NCBI GenBank assembly: GCA_043381765.1
Contig: JBHJMP010000271.1
Span: 1-33,640, forward strand
Direction: 5' to 3'
Length of the DNA stretch: 33,640 nucleotides
DNA from: Collodictyon triciliatum
Lineage: Eukaryota > CRuMs
In this document: positions 10,222-22,575 of the stretch, one piece after another
Numbering within the stretch: position 1 is the stretch's first letter
Layout of the letters: every line of letters starts with the position of its first letter
Made by a program: the position numbers and the translations under genes
Notes under the pieces: generated by a model
Database searches by the model: none
The model's input: only the letters and a program-made list of their open reading frames with translations
Told to the model about the DNA's origin: nothing

Positions 10222-13200
10222 ATGAAGCGACGCAACTCTTCTGTAAGTGAAGAGCACATATGGATCACTTATTCAAGAGAAGCTGGACTTTCTTTTTCTC
10301 TGTAACGTGATTTTCTTGACTCAAAGAGCATTTACACTTTTTTTTAAATTGGCAACCTGTCCTTTTTAACCAAAAAGAAAAAAAAGTCTTCGATATTCCA
10401 AACAAACCCTTAACGCATGCATCTAAAGATGACCGAGCTGGATCAGCTCTTCCCACCCACCGCGCCAGTTGTGATCGATCAACTACCAAACTCTGAGGAG
10501 ATGAGTCCGTCCCAACTCATCAACTTTTCTGTCACCCTTGGAAACCGCCACCGCATCGATACAAAACCCGGTCGCCCACTTTTGCTCAAGCGACTCTTTG
10601 AGAATGCGACTATTCTTGAGCAAGCCTACAAAATGGTAGCTGACGCAGCACACGGCAATACTCGTTTGTCACACGCAGGTATCTGCCATAGAAAAGTTGT
10701 CTGTTGTATACATGTTTTTTTTTTTATCTTAAGCGTGCTATAGTATCCGCGAAAAACCATTTGGATACCTGATATAAAATTGCTTTAGAGGAATGGTTCA
10801 TCGACAATTTCTATCTCCTCTCCGAGAACATCAACAACGCCCGCAAGTTCTTTCCGCCTGGATATGACAAGAAAAGTGATCTTTTTTTTTTTTTAAATTT
10901 TAAGTGACTTACATCCAACCACAGTCTTCTGCTAAAGAGATAATTTATTTTTAACATTCATTTCTAAAACAAAAACAAAAACAAAAACAAAAAAACAGTG
11001 CCTCGCCTGCTCAATACCGACTCCAGCGGCCTTCCGCGCGTCTATGGCCTCGTCTTGGAACTGATTAGCTTGGTCAACTGCCATATTACTGAAAATAATG
11101 TAACCTATTTTGTCCAAGGTTACCAGTCCGTGTCTCCGTTGAAGATCGGTGAGCTGTGGGCTATCCCTATCATGCTTCGATTAGGGCTCCTCGAAAACAT
11201 TCGCTCTGTTGCCGACAAAATCATCAACATGAGAAAGGACCGAAACGTCGCAAACAGATGGGCTGACAAACTTCTCGAAGCGGCAGAGAAAAGTGGAAAA
11301 TCTGTGATTGAGGTTTTGTTTCAAATGTCCCAAAATCAGCTGAATATCAGCGATGCCTTCGTCATTCAAATCTCCCAACGCTTGCAAGGCTCTGACCCAC
11401 TCCTTTCCGTCATTACAACATGGCTGGAGCAACAACTCTCCACTCAAGGATTGGATATCGATGACGTCCATCGTTCTGAGCGCCATATGAACCAATTGCA
11501 CTTGGTTCGCCTTCGTAACTGCATCACTTCTCTTCGATTTGTGAATACGCACCAATGGGCAGATTTTGTAGAGACGCAGAGCTTAACCGAGTCTATCCTG
11601 CGCAAGGACCCAATGGGAATCTACACCCTGCAAGATTTCAGCACAAGAGATGCCTGCCGCCACGCAATCGAAGGCATTGCTGAGGATTCCAAAAAACCTG
11701 AGCAAGATATTGCCAACTTTGCTTTGGAACTGTCTACAAATGCCATCAAAGAATACCGAAAAATCATCAAGGAAATGAGCACAAAAGAGCCCTCTGCCAT
11801 GCTGCTTCATCGTAAGGGTTTTATTGGTTACTGGCTTATTGACCCAGAGGGCCAAATTGAATTGAGGCAAACTAAAAGCCTGAAAATACCTCTTGGTATT
11901 CAAATCACACGCCTTCTCAGTTCCGAAATTCGAATCGGCTTCTTTGTCTTATCTGTTGCGGTGATTTCCTTGCTTTTCACCGTCCTGGCACTCGGACTGA
12001 CTATGACGTCAGCTGGCGAGCAATTATCCTTTGGGCTTTTGTCCTCCCAGTTTGTTGGGAACGATTGGATTCCATTCCTCCTCTTTGTTCTGTGTCTTTT
12101 GGCTGTTGGAAGCCAGCTTGGCGTGGCACTTACAAATCTGTTTTGCGTTCGATGCGCTTCCCCGACTTTCATGCCCCGATTGGATTTCATCGAGACAGGA
12201 ATACCGGTTGAGCATCGCACGATTGTGGTTGTGCCTACGATGCTGACATCTACTGGGACTGGCAAAGAACTGGCTTCAGACCTACGAGCCCGCTTTCTGG
12301 TCAACAAAGACCCCAATATCTACTTCGCCTTGTTGACTGACTTCCCTGACGCAAAGACAGAGACATGCGCTACTGACGAGGCCATTCTTCAGGCGGCAGT
12401 CAAGGAAATCGACGAACTGAACCGTGTCTATCCAAATGATTCTGGTTCACCCTTTTTTATGCTCTTCCACCGACCAAGAAAGTATAACAGTGTTGACAAG
12501 GTCTGGATGGGCTATGAGCGAAAACGTGGAAAATTAAGCGACTTTAACCACTTGATGAGAGGCGGAGCCAAAGGTGCTTTCAGCAAAGTTATTGGCGATG
12601 TCCAGCTTCTCAAAACAATCCAATATGTTATCACTCTTGATACAGACACAATGTTGCCGTCTGACTCTGCAAAGAAGATGATTGGAACAGCTGCCCACAT
12701 ACTCAACCGACCTGTCTACGACCCTCGCATTCGCAAGGTGGCATGTGGTTACACCCTTTTGCAACCCCGCGTCTCATATGGTATCAGCAACATCTACAAA
12801 TCATACTACGGTTACTGGAACTCATTGGACAGCGGCGTTGACCCGTACACCAGGCAGGTTAGCGATGTCTATCAAGATGTGTTTGGAGAAGGGTCGTTCA
12901 TCGGTAAAGGAATCTACCACTTGGATGTCTTTGAAAGTGTTTTTGATGACCGATTCCCCGACAATCGAATCCTTTCTCACGACCTTATCGAGGGTTGCTA
13001 TTGCCGCTCAGGGTTCGCCTCCGACGTGGAGGTAATTGAAGAGTACCCTTCCAGTTACTTGACCGAAGTATCACGCCGCCATCGCTGGGTTCGTGGGGAC
13101 TGGCAAATTGCAGCATGGCTTCTTCCATTTGTTCCATCGCCTCATGGCTACACTCGCAATACATTGACCTACCTTTCCAGATGGAAGATTTTTGATAATC

Positions 13201-16200
13201 TTCGCCGGTCATTGGTGCCTAGTGGCATGCTTGGAATTCTCCTTTACAGTTGGTGCCATTCATCATTTTCTTCTGGGACTCCTCTGATTATGACTGTATT
13301 TTCTCTGTCATCGTACGTCATTCCTGGTGTGATAGAGATTCTTTTTGAGCTTACTCACAAGCAAGAGGATGTGGATATAGGATTGCACTTGAGCAACGTT
13401 TCATACTCTGTTTATCGTCGCTTATTACCTCTGGCGTTAGACATGATTTTCCTGCCCATCGACGCCTTCAATAACGTGGATGCTGCTGTTCGTTGCCTTA
13501 CACGCCTCTTCTTTACGCGCAAAAACCTTCTCGAATGGACAACCAGTACTGCTGCTGCCGCCTTGTTTACTGGAAACACTTTTCTTCGATTCTTACGCGT
13601 ACTCTGGTTTGGGCCGTTTGTTGCGGCGTTCACAGTTGCTATCCTGATGGGCCAATTGGTTATCCATGGAGTCAGCTTTAAATCTCTGATCGAAAATAGC
13701 GAATTTACCTTGGTGTCCATTAACTTCCTACAGGTTACATTGCTCCTTATCACCTGGGCTTCAAGTCCATTTATCGCTTGGTGGATTAGCAGCCCCATGG
13801 ACTCGCCCGAAAGTGGAATCTCTAAAGAAGACCGAGTCGAAAATCTGTCTGAAGAGCAAAAAGAATTCCTTCATGTGCTTGCTAGAAGAACTTGGCGTTT
13901 CTTTGAAGCTTTTGTTACTGAAGAGGATAACTGGCTTCCCATCGACAACTACCAAGAATTTCCCAAACCCATGTTTGCTCGTAGAACTAGCCCTACAAAC
14001 ATAGGCCTGGCCCTAATGGCAAACATTGGCGCCTGGGACTTTGGCTATGTCACCATGAAAACAGTCATAGAACGAACAGAACTTACCCTTAAGTCAATGT
14101 CCCAGCTGGAAAGGTTCAAAGGCCACTTTTATAACTGGTATGATACAAGCAACATGAAGCCTCTCCCACCAAAATATGTATCTGCAGTCGATTCAGGAAA
14201 CCTCTTTTTCACTTTGGTTATCCTGTCCACTTTTATCAAGGAAATGTCATCGGCCCGCCTAATACCTGGGCAGTTTGGAAAGGGATTATTGAATGGTAAT
14301 TTCCTTCTTTTGGACTACATCAATCGTCAGCTCCAAAAGAAACAAAAAAAGAACACAACCACCGAAGTTCATGACGATGCACATCCCGAAGAAAATGTTT
14401 CTCAGTTGCCACGCGAGTTAGATACACAGGCAGTGACCCCCATTCTTACGACCATTAAGTCGACCATCGAGAAGTTCCAGGTGCAGAATGCTTTGGACGT
14501 ATTTTTGGGCATTGAGTCACTATCTGAACCATGCAAACAACTCCTGCAAATATTGGAGCAGTTCAACGAGATTCAACGAGCAAAGGCTGAGAAACAAAAA
14601 GAGGAAATCATCTCGTCCGATGGAATTGTTGTTGTCCAACAAAGTACGGAAACGAAGGAGGGAGAAATGCTCTACTATATTCGAGCTCTTACCACCCAAT
14701 TGGAGGATACTAAGCAAGAAATAACCACCTACATGCCTTGGATACCCGTCCTGGCCACCATCAAGAGCGAGGGTAAGCAGAGCCCTGTGCCAGAGTCAAT
14801 TTTGAAGAAACTGTCCGACCCGAACTTGACAATCACATCTGTTTCGAGCCTGTGCGATGAAGTTATTGCTACATACGACAAAGAGTCTGGGACTGAGGGC
14901 GAAGATGAAAAAGAGCCTTCTAGCTTCTTATCTGCCATTCGCGAGGCAAAAGAAAATGCAAAGAAGAGACAATCTCAAATTCAGGAGCTTAGCGAGCTTT
15001 TGAATATCTTTATGGAGCAGGACTATACCTTTTTGTATAACAACTCCCGCAATCTCCTTTCTATAGGGTTCAATGTCGACCACAACCGAATGGACAATTC
15101 ATTTTACGATATGTTTTGTTCCGAAGCCCGCCTGTGTTCTTATGTGTGCGTGGCTAGGGGATTGTTGCCTGTGAAGCATTGGTTCTCCATGGGACGCCTT
15201 TTGACTGGAACAAAGACAAAGTCTGCTTTGCTTTCCTGGTCAGGCTCCATGTTTGAGTATCTGATGCCTCTTTTATTCATCCCCAGCATTCATGGAACTC
15301 TGCTGGACCAAACTTACAAATCTGTGGTTCGCCGCCAAATTGAATATGGACAGCAGAAGAAGGTCCCGTGGGGCGTTTCAGAGTCTGCGTATAACATGAT
15401 GGATGCTGGACTTGTCTACCAGTATGGACCATTTGGTGTGCCTGGACTTGGTCTCAAACGCGGTCTATCCAATGAACTTGTTATTGCCCCATATGCATCT
15501 TGTCTTGCGACTATGGTTGCCCCGGTGGAGGCTTGCAAAAATCTAATGCGCTTAACAAACATTGGAATGCAAGGAGCTTACGGCATGTATGAGAGTATTG
15601 ACTTTACTCAAAAGCGCCTGCGCGGTGCAATTACTGCACAACCTATCCAAAGCTTTTTCGTGCATCACGAAGGAATGTCTTTTTTGGCCCTGCTGTACAC
15701 TTTGCTCGACAAGCCGATGCATCGCCTCTTCTACAATACACCAGAGTTTGCTGCAAACGACCTGCTTCTGCAAGAAAAGATTCCAAAGATTCCTTACATC
15801 ATCAACCCCAACCAAAAAGAGCTCACCAGATGGAAAAACCCAGAAGGAAACGCTCCTTCGTGCAACAGAAAGTATCAAGGCCTGCAGGTTTCCATTGCAC
15901 CAGAAATTCACATGTTGTCCAATGGTAAATTCCATGTCATGATTACCGTGCACGGTTCCGGATATACAAACTACAAGGATTTGATGGTTTCTCGCTGGAG
16001 AGAAGACATCACAATGGACTGCTATGGTACCTACTTGTACGTGCGTGACCTCGACAACAAACGCTTCTGGACAGCAACATCTACGCCTGTTCTTGCGCCA
16101 CACAATTCAAACTACTCTGTCTTGTTCAGCCAAGGCAAAGCAGAATTCACGAGGGTTGAAGATGACATTGAGACCAAGACAACTGTGGTTGTTTCCCTGT

Positions 16201-19200
16201 ATGATTCTCTTGAAGTTCGGCGAGTTGAACTGAAGAATAACTCTAGCAAAGCCCGAACTATTGATTTGACAAGTTACAGTGAAATCATTTTGGGCAGTGC
16301 CCGCTCAGACGCCAGCCATCGTGCCTTTGCTAATCTTTTCATTCAGACCGAGGTGTTGACTGAACAAGACGCAATCCTTGCATATCGCAAGCCGCGCACA
16401 CACAAAGAAAAAACCATATATGCCTTCCACACTTGTTTTGTTCACCAAAAGAAGAAAACTTCTCAAGAGCCTCCGTCATTTGAGACGGACCGCAACATGT
16501 TTATTGGTCGCGGGTACTCTACACAATCGCCTCGCTCGATGTGTGAGGACGTGACGACGCTGAGCAATCCATCTGATGTTCATTACCCATTAGACCCTGT
16601 TTTTGCGGTCCGCCAGAAAGTCACCATCCCCGGCAACTCTTCTGTCTGTATTGACTTTATAACTGGTGTTGGGGAATCCAAAGAAGAAACACTCAAGCTG
16701 CTCCAAAAATCACGCCGAAAGAATTACACTTCGAGTGTTATCGAGTATTCGTGGATAAATAGTCAAAAACTCAACTTCAAGCTCGGCATATCTGAAATCG
16801 AAGCACAACTCTTCTGTCAACTTGGTGGCTGTATTTTATACTCTAATTCGAGATATCGTGCTTCTCCTCGTTTGATTGCAAAGAACCGCTCGAATCAAAG
16901 CGGTCTGTGGAGACTCGGCATATCTGGAGACCTTTGCATCATTTTGGTTCGCATAGGCGACGTCGCAAACATGGATTTAATTATCCAATGCCTGCAAGCC
17001 CATGCATACCTGCGAGCCAATGGCATCATTTGCGATGTTGTCATATGGAACGACGAGACAAGTTCATATCGCGATGAGCTCCATACATCGCTTTTATCAC
17101 TGATTGCAAACATGGGTGAAACATCCCAGCTCCTGCAGAAACCAGGCGGTGTTTTCCCGGTGAGAGGAGAGAGTATTTCCGAGCACGAAGGTATTCTTCT
17201 CTACAGCACTGCACGAATCGTCATATCAGACTATGGAGGTCGTTTAGTCGACCAGATTCACCGCGAGCCCAGAAAGGACAGAGAGTTGCCACCTCTTCTA
17301 AAAGTTGCCAACTTGCTCACCGAATCGAAGCCAACCACATTACCTCTGCCAAAGGTCCCTGTCGACCTTGAAAAGGAAAAGAAAGGTAGTGACATTATCG
17401 GCGGACTGGCGCCACTCGAGCAGAGAGACCTTGTTGAGGTGAACGAGTTTGGTGGATTTGACCAACGTCGAAAGGAATTTGTCATGATGCTGGAGGAAGG
17501 AAAATCCACACCGATGCCGTGGGCAAATGTATTGGCCAACGAGAGCTTTGGTTCTGTGGTCTCTGAGCGTGGCTCGGGTTACACTTGGTTTGAGAATGCA
17601 CACGAGTTCCGTTTGACTCCTTGGTCAAACGATGCGGTCACTGATGTCAGTGGAGAAGCCTTCTACATCCGTGATGAACAAACAGGCCAATACTGGTCTC
17701 CGCAACTGCAGCCCACGGTCGGAAAAACACCGTACGCAGTTCGTCATGGCTACGGTTATTCCGTCTGGGAGCATTCTGAGAACGGCATTCGCAGCGATAT
17801 GGTTGCTTTTGTCCCACCAAATGAATCTGTCAAGATTTTCCTTGTGCAACTCAAAAACCACAGCGGTCGGCCTCGCAAACTCACCGTGACTGGGTTTGTG
17901 GAATGGGCACTCGGAGAGATTCGAGACCGGACTAATTCTCACATAGTGACTGATGCTGAGTATGGCACATACATGAAGTCAATCATGGCTCGCAACCCAT
18001 ATCACCTCGACTTTGGCCTGCATGTGTGTTTCTTTGGTGTCATCGGCCACGACTGCACTATGACGGCCGATCGCTCTGAATTCATCGGATACAATCGTTC
18101 GCATGCATCTCCGGCCGGAATGGAGCGCACTCGGCTCTCAGGCACAGTCGGCAGTGCCTTGGACCCATGCGCTGCTATTATGGTGCCGGTGGAGCTTAAA
18201 GCCGAGTCTTCGATGGAGGTTGCGTTTATCCTGGGAGCATCGCATTCATCAAACAGTGCAAAAGACCTTGGCGAGCGCATTCGCAGCAACCTTATCGTGC
18301 ATCAGCTGCTAAAGAACACCAAGGCTTTCTGGCTGGACATTCTGCAATCCGTAACGATTGAGACGCCAGACAACTCGGTCAACCTTCTTGCAAATGGCTG
18401 GCTCCTGTACCAAGTCCTCAGCTCTCGCATCTTTGGCCGTTCAGGATTTTATCAATCATCGGGCGCCTTTGGATTCCGTGACCAGCTGCAAGACGCCATG
18501 TCTCTTGCTCACGCAGCCCCGCATCTGTTGCGTCGCCAAATCATGAGCTGCTGTGAACATCAGTTTGAAAAGGGTGATGTCCTCCACTGGTGGCATCAGC
18601 AAGGAAACCGCGGAACTCGCACTCGGATATCGGACGATTATCTTTTCTTGCCCCTGGCTGTCTACACCTATCTCGAAAACACAAACGATGTCCAGTTGCT
18701 GGATGCGATGTCGACGTATTGTACAGGGGTTGACGAGCCTGCTGAAGGTCAAGAGAGCGTCTTCAACCAGGCCCGAGGCTCGGAAGTGAGCGCAAGTGTG
18801 TACGACCACTGCAAGGCCGCCATCCGATACGGACTCAAGTATGGCCCTCACGGCCTTCCGCTGATGGGCTGTGGCGACTGGAATGATGGTATGAACGAAG
18901 TTGGGATTGAAGGCAAAGGCGAGTCTGTGTGGCTCGGCTTCTTCCTCTACTACGTCCTGGAGAAGTTTGCGTATGTGGCCCGCAAGTTCAAAGGAGACAC
19001 GGAGTTTGCCGAGTTGTGTGAGGAGCACATGGAGAAGGTTAAGGAGAGTCTGCACCAGCACTCCTGGGACGGCGAATGGTTCCTGCGCGCATTCTTTGAC
19101 AACGGCGAGCCACTCGGAAGCCACAAGAACGATGAGTGCCAGATTGACTGCCTGTCGCAATCGTGGGCCGTAATCAGCGGTGCCGTGGACAAGGAGCGAG

Positions 19201-19907
19201 CGCGGCAGGCGCTGTCGAGCGCAAACAGCCGCCTTGTGCGACGAGACCACAAGCTCATCCAGCTGTTTGACCCGCCATTTGAAAAGACAAAGATGGAGCC
19301 CGGCTACATCAAAGGGTACGCAAAGGGCGTCCGCGAGAACGGCGGGCAATACACACACGCGGCCGTGTGGCTGATCTGGGCGTATGCGGAGCAGCGCGAT
19401 GCACGGAGCGCTTGGGAGTTGCTGGACCTCATCAATCCAATCCATCACACGCGCACGGTGGACGAGCTGCAGCGCTACAAAGGAGAGCCCTATGCGATGG
19501 CGGCCGATGTCTACATGCTGCCCGGACACGAAGGCCGCGCGGGTTGGACGCTTTACACGGGCTCTGCTGGGTGGATGTATCGCTGCATCGTGCAGCGGCT
19601 CATCGGGCTTGAGCGGCAAGGAAACTGTCTTGTCTTGACGCCGCTTCCTCGGCCGGAGTGGAACGAGTTCAAGGTCCACTATCGCCACAAGCGCACGATG
19701 TATCACCTCCAGTTTCTGCGTCGGAAGGTCGGCAGCTTCAGCGGGTACAACATGAAGGAGATTGAGCGGACACTTGCGCAGCAGCAGCAGCAGCCCATGG
19801 AGAGGAAGATGACGATTGTGATTGATGATTTAGAGACCGTGGACGACAATCGCTTTGAGCTTGTCGATGATGGTCGCGACCACAATGTCAAGGTCCTCTT
19901 CTCGTAG
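10222..19907 (+). CDS. ndvB: Cyclic beta-1,2-glucan synthase homologue (NdvB/ChvB/Cgs type), ~3,088 aa
   Basis: Exons 10222-10242, 10429-10678, 10789-10875 and 10999-19907; phases agree, and the joins restore the conserved N-terminus (EEWFIDNFYLL, PPGYDKK, PRVYG, IGELWAIP). The family builds cyclic beta-1,2-glucan from UDP-glucose. Order in the model: membrane segments ~432-455 and ~474-501; GT84/GT2-like domain with TLDTDT (Asp667, Asp669), SHDLIEG (Asp781) and RRHRW (812-816); more membrane spans to ~1049; a middle transglycosylase-type region to ~1700 with SWSGSMFEYLMP and GVPGLGLKRGL; a GH94-type part with two beta-sandwich modules (~1750, ~2300) and a C-terminal domain with GCGDWNDGM (~2744-2752) and GSAGWMYR. 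Length is near the bacterial 2,830-2,870 plus inserts. A start at 10417 or 10429 is possible. It is unexpected in a eukaryote; probably horizontally acquired. Confidence 0.95.
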
Positions 19908-20677
19908 GATGGCGTCGGCTGTTAGTCTGTGTGTGGGCTCGACTTCAAAGAAGAAAAAAACGGAAAGAAAAAAAAAGTGTTTGATGTGTTCATGGGAATC
20001 ACCAATCGTTTTTTCCTTCTCTTTCACTTTCCGTCTCTCTCGTTTTCTTTCTCTTTCTCCTTCTTCCCAGGGTTCGAAAGCAGTGGAGCCAAGCAAACTC
20101 TCTCCCTTTCCCCTCTCACTATCGAAGGAATTAAACAAATAATAATAATAATAATAAAAAATAAAAATAAAAATAATGAATTCAGAGAAGCCAAGCCAGT
20201 CAGAAAAACACGTTCATTTCATATTAGGCAATTTAAGTTGCTTGCGTTACAGTTATTTATCTATTTAATACAACTACAATTATTCTAATTGTATTAATTT
20301 ATTTATTTATTTTTGGCTTTAGTTCAGCAGTTTATTGAGAGAAAACAGAACCAAGGAAACTGCCTTCGCCTTTAGGACAAAAATGAGCTGTGGACGAGAC
20401 AGTGGAAAACCTCGGATTGTGTGGCTGGAGTTTTTATGTTTTGGAAGGAAGGAAATGAAAAAGAAAAAGAAAATAGAAAGGAGAGAAGTGTTCTCACACA
20501 CAAACTATTCTACCCGAAGCGAATCAGCTCCAACGCGGTTTCTGGTTGTATTCGAGACTGACAGAAGAGCGGATAAAGTTGTCGGGTCGATTAAAGTACG
20601 CACATGGCAGTTACTTCTCAAATCGATTCCGACGAGTCCTTTCAACAATCCATCTCAGACAAGATTTACATCCTATT
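19908..20677. other. 3' flank of the glucan synthase, low-complexity, no gene seen
   Basis: The stretch contains a long pyrimidine tract at about 20006-20069 ending in CAG, which looks like a splice acceptor but lies after the stop codon, so it may be a 3'-UTR intron or chance. (ATA)n and (ATAAAA)n repeats follow near 20140-20175. Plus frames at 20335-20778 show no recognisable features. Confidence 0.5.
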
Positions 20678-21775
20678 TCATTTCACAGGATGAGTCTTTT
20701 GAGGAGACAACGGGTCACTTTCCTTGCGTTTCTTGCTGGGCGACTCAAACAAAAAGCGATACATCGTTGTTTTCATGATATCAACGGAAGTGGCGCTTGA
20801 CCGTCCCCTGGTTTCGGAACCATGCGTAGCCGGCAGTGGACTTTGCTTAACCGGAGTATGGATACGCGTTTGTGGTTTTAGAAACATACGCTCTTGCTTG
20901 CTCGGGTTGCCTTTGGTGTGTGAAGTTCCAAGCTTGGATTCGACTTGTGCTGTTTGCCCTTGCTCCTTGGTTCTCGGTGCGATGGGCTGGGGCATGGATA
21001 AACGGACTATCTTTGGTGGGCGCTGGTTCTTGTGTTGCCTTCGCTTTGGAGTATCCTTTCGGATAAGCAACGAAGACTGCCTTGAGGCCTCCTATGTTAA
21101 CCATATTCACGTCAGTCTGAATGGGTAGTTTAAGGGGTATTTCTTTCGGGGTTTGGAGATGCGCTGCTCTTGGGTCTTGCGATGTGCAGGCTTGTCCGGC
21201 GTTGGCGGTGGATGGCTCGAGTGCGAGGATTCTGAAGAGGAACCGAGATTTCCTTCCATGTCATCGTCGCTGTCGCTGTATGCGCGTATCTGCTGTGAGC
21301 CTTGCAGACTCTGTTGTTGCCTGGCCTTGGCTTCCTTGACCCCGTTGCTGCTTGTCTACTTGGCGGGTGTATTCTTTTGTGGGGCTTTTGCTTTTCGTTC
21401 GTTGTTCGCAGCTGGCGGACGCTCTTTGAGGATGCGCTTTGGATACTTTTTTCCCATGACCGTAAACTTTGCAGGGAGCTTGTTCTTGTGACAAAGAAGC
21501 CTCACCACGGCCGTGTCTGTGAAGAAGCCTTTGTCCTCTTTGATCTCCACGTGGGTCGGTCTGAACGGCTTAACTCCTCACGAAGGAGTTGTGGCCACAC
21601 GTCCAGCGGTAGTTGACAGAGCATCACCGAGGTATCTGTTGGTCTACTTCTAGCGAAGCTGATCGTAATATCGATCAAACTTACCTGTTTCAGCTCCAGA
21701 AGCTTTCGGGCGTTTTCTGCAGTGCGGAAGGCAGTCATGCAAAGGCCTTCGCTGTCCGGTAAGCGCAATTGGATG
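20678..21775 (-). CDS. Unidentified basic, largely disordered protein, multi-exon
   Basis: The minus strand carries coding-like segments with good splice signals. Exon about 21694-21775 starts after ACTTTAG and ends CAG|GTAAGT; it encodes an ordered-looking piece beginning EESIQLRLPDSEG. A second segment, about 21356-21590, includes VEIKEDKGFFTDTAVVRLL and a Lys/Pro-rich tail. A third, about 21120-21355, has a YSDSDDDME acidic patch and Ser/His/Pro-rich stretch. The last, 20678-21070, is basic and ends with FESPSKKRKESDPLSP. Segments two and three are in the same frame but split by a TAG at 21356-21358. A donor at about 21935 (GTAAGTCC) suggests another 5' exon. The composition suggests a nuclear protein, but I recognise no family. 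Confidence 0.42.
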
Positions 21776-22279
21776 GACTCTTCCTAAAGTTTGTTCGCTT
21801 TCAAGAAGGAGGCGAGCGCAACTGTAAGCCTGCGGGCCTTGTTCTTGTTTTAAACGACTTGCTCGACACCATGCAAAAATACTGTCCGCCCAGACAGACT
21901 TGCAGGCGGCTTCCTTGCACCAGTTTTCCTGGACTTACGTTCAACTCGGGGGTTTTCTGCACTAGTGTTTTGACCAAGCAACCCTACTTATATCTCATAT
22001 TCTGTTATGGTTGCCATAGGAAATGAATACATCGGTTCTATGTCACAACTTATTGATTCTACACCAGCTATTGACACACTGCGTAATTTAATCGTGATGA
22101 TTTGTCCATGTGGGGTCGCCCTCCCCAAAGGCATTGTAGACAGAAAGTAAAAGGAGATGGGGTAGAAATCAAAGATGCAAATATGTAATATCATAGTTCT
22201 TTGATACGGTTAAGATTTGAGTTACACGGCGGTAGTACGAAGGATATATAAGTATGCAGGTAGAGTCCAGAACTTCATC
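21776..22279. other. Mostly non-coding spacer
   Basis: It holds probable 5' intron/exon sequence of the preceding minus gene (donor-like GTAAGTCC near 21935) and the 3' flank of the adenylyl cyclase gene. Nothing else is recognisable in about 21990-22279. Confidence 0.45.
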
Positions 22280-22367
22280 TTAAAAGGGGAGAGGTTGTGA
22301 CTCCAAGAAATGTCTTAATAGGCACAACTCCTCTGTCACAAAAAAGTCTGAGTCTGCTATGACGTCC
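22280..22367 (-). CDS. ADCY10: Probable 3'-terminal exon of the ADCY10-like gene (partial)
   Basis: On the minus strand a pyrimidine-rich (CTTTCTGT)n tract ends in CTTTAG, followed by an exon encoding DVIADSDFFVTEELCLLRHF and a short tail to TAA at 22280-22282. It lies in the same orientation directly downstream of the adenylyl cyclase exons. Its splice phase (one base before the GAC codon) does not join directly to the last visible upstream exon at 31862, so at least one exon is missing, presumably in a gap. Assignment to this gene rests on position and orientation. Confidence 0.5.
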
Positions 22368-22368
22368 C

Positions 22369-22475
22369 TAAAGAAAGACAGAAAGACAGAAAGACAGAAA
22401 GACAGAAAGACAGAAAGACAGAAAGACAGAAAGACAGAAAGACAGAAAGACAGAAAGACAGAAAGACAGAAAGAC
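22369..22475. repeat. (GAAAGACA)n octamer array
   Basis: About 13 perfect octamer units run into the assembly gap. On the cyclase gene strand this is a pyrimidine tract next to a splice acceptor. Confidence 0.95.
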
Positions 22476-22575
22476 NNNNNNNNNNNNNNNNNNNNNNNNN
22501 NNNNNNNNNNNNNNNNNNNNNNNNNNNNNNNNNNNNNNNNNNNNNNNNNNNNNNNNNNNNNNNNNNNNNNNNNNN
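22476..22575. other. Assembly gap, 100 N
   Basis: Unsequenced. Exactly 100 N suggests a placeholder of unknown true size. The repeats on the two sides differ: an octamer on the left, a 12-mer on the right. Confidence 1.

Noticed and set aside
15552-16103. 183-codon minus-strand frame
   Set aside because: Antisense shadow of the conserved middle/GH94-like region of the glucan synthase.
18456-19706. 416-codon minus-strand frame inside the glucan synthase
   Set aside because: It is antisense to the GH94-like domain, where GC-rich codons leave the opposite frame open. The plus frame carries the conserved GDWNDGM and GSAGWMYR motifs.
10222-19907. Glucan synthase as bacterial contamination
   Set aside because: The gene has three phase-compatible spliceosomal introns that restore conserved N-terminal motifs, a composition in its first half like other exons here, and continuous sequence with no N into eukaryotic flanks on both sides. 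A chimeric contig is still not strictly excluded.
20006-20070. Pyrimidine tract ending in CAG as an acceptor for a further glucan synthase exon
   Set aside because: It lies about 100 nt after the TAG stop, and the GH94-like C-terminus is already complete, so it would only affect the 3' UTR.
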